From assembly GCF_026013905.1 (NCBI RefSeq), contig NZ_CP110257.1, positions 620,001 through 684,000 on the forward strand: a DNA stretch of 64,000 nucleotides. The letters are read 5' to 3'. Positions 63,900-64,000 of this stretch are shown here, piece by piece. The DNA comes from Schlegelella aquatica. GTDB lineage: Bacteria; Pseudomonadota; Gammaproteobacteria; Burkholderiales; Burkholderiaceae_C. The notes under the pieces were generated by a model that saw nothing but the letters and a program-made list of their open reading frames with translations, did not search any database and was not told the DNA's origin. A program made the position numbers and the translations under genes. Position 1 is the first letter of the stretch, and every line of letters begins with the position of its first letter.

Positions 63900-64000
63900 G
63901 GTGACGCGGGGCCGAGCCCGCGGCCGCTCAACGGGCTGTTCGAGGCTCTTTTCCCCCTGGCCCTGCGTCCGTGAGCGGCGACAATGGCGCCCTCTAGGTG

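Overview
The window is about 70% GC, with dense, mostly short-spaced operons and ATGA/GTGA overlaps. Gene content and order point to a betaproteobacterium of the order Burkholderiales, probably near the Rubrivivax/Leptothrix/Caldimonas or Comamonadaceae lineages. Indicators are rne divergent from rluC, a caa3-type oxidase operon carrying DUF2244, DUF2970 and DUF2909 satellites, pyrR-pyrB-pyrX, PcaQ-PcaHG, and a double-length UvrA. Genus assignment is inference. I saw no tRNA, rRNA, CRISPR array, insertion sequence or prophage.

Layout. 0.1-7.2 kb: rne with a long structured leader, divergent from rluC, a Gph-like phosphatase, a Rieske protein and an SppA-type peptidase. 7.2-15.4 kb: a low-oxygen / nitric-oxide block of a nitronate-monooxygenase-like flavoprotein, NnrS, the O2-independent ubiquinone hydroxylation proteins UbiU, UbiV and UbiT, and a B12-dependent ribonucleotide reductase. 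Two CRP/FNR-type palindromes precede the first and third of these genes. 16-25.7 kb: a PAS-AAA-Fis sigma-54 activator, a DUF2231 membrane protein, a liv-type ABC transporter operon ending in an alpha/beta hydrolase, and a convergent second binding protein. The transporter operon has a -24/-12 promoter and three upstream TGT-N11-ACA elements. 25.9-34 kb: a 1963-residue UvrA with four ATPase cassettes, a 79-bp GC-palindrome tandem repeat, and a hybrid histidine kinase.

34.2-36.6 kb: the LysR regulator PcaQ divergent from protocatechuate 3,4-dioxygenase pcaHG. 36.7-41.3 kb: yqgE-ruvX-pyrR-pyrB-pyrX-acyltransferase, where the dihydroorotase homologue has lost its metal-binding histidines. 41.4-45.6 kb: gpmA, rhodanese-grxC-secB-gpsA, and a Bug-type solute receptor. 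45.6-47.8 kb: trmL and comF divergent from a BioC-like gene with a degenerate SAM motif. 48-58 kb: the cytochrome c oxidase and haem A locus (coxB, ctaD, ctaG, ctaE, surf1, a Sco-like gene, ctaA, ctaB, sco). 58-64 kb: an SDR, a GntP-type permease, a patatin phospholipase, rpoH under a perfect CIRCE operator, and a thioredoxin-reductase-like flavoprotein.

Taken together this is core genome of a respiratorily flexible heterotroph. It pairs an aerobic copper oxidase with oxygen-independent quinone and deoxynucleotide synthesis and aromatic-ring catabolism. The regulatory DNA is the most informative part: FNR-like sites, a complete sigma-54 control region, CIRCE on rpoH, and several -10 boxes so close to start codons that leaderless mRNAs are likely.
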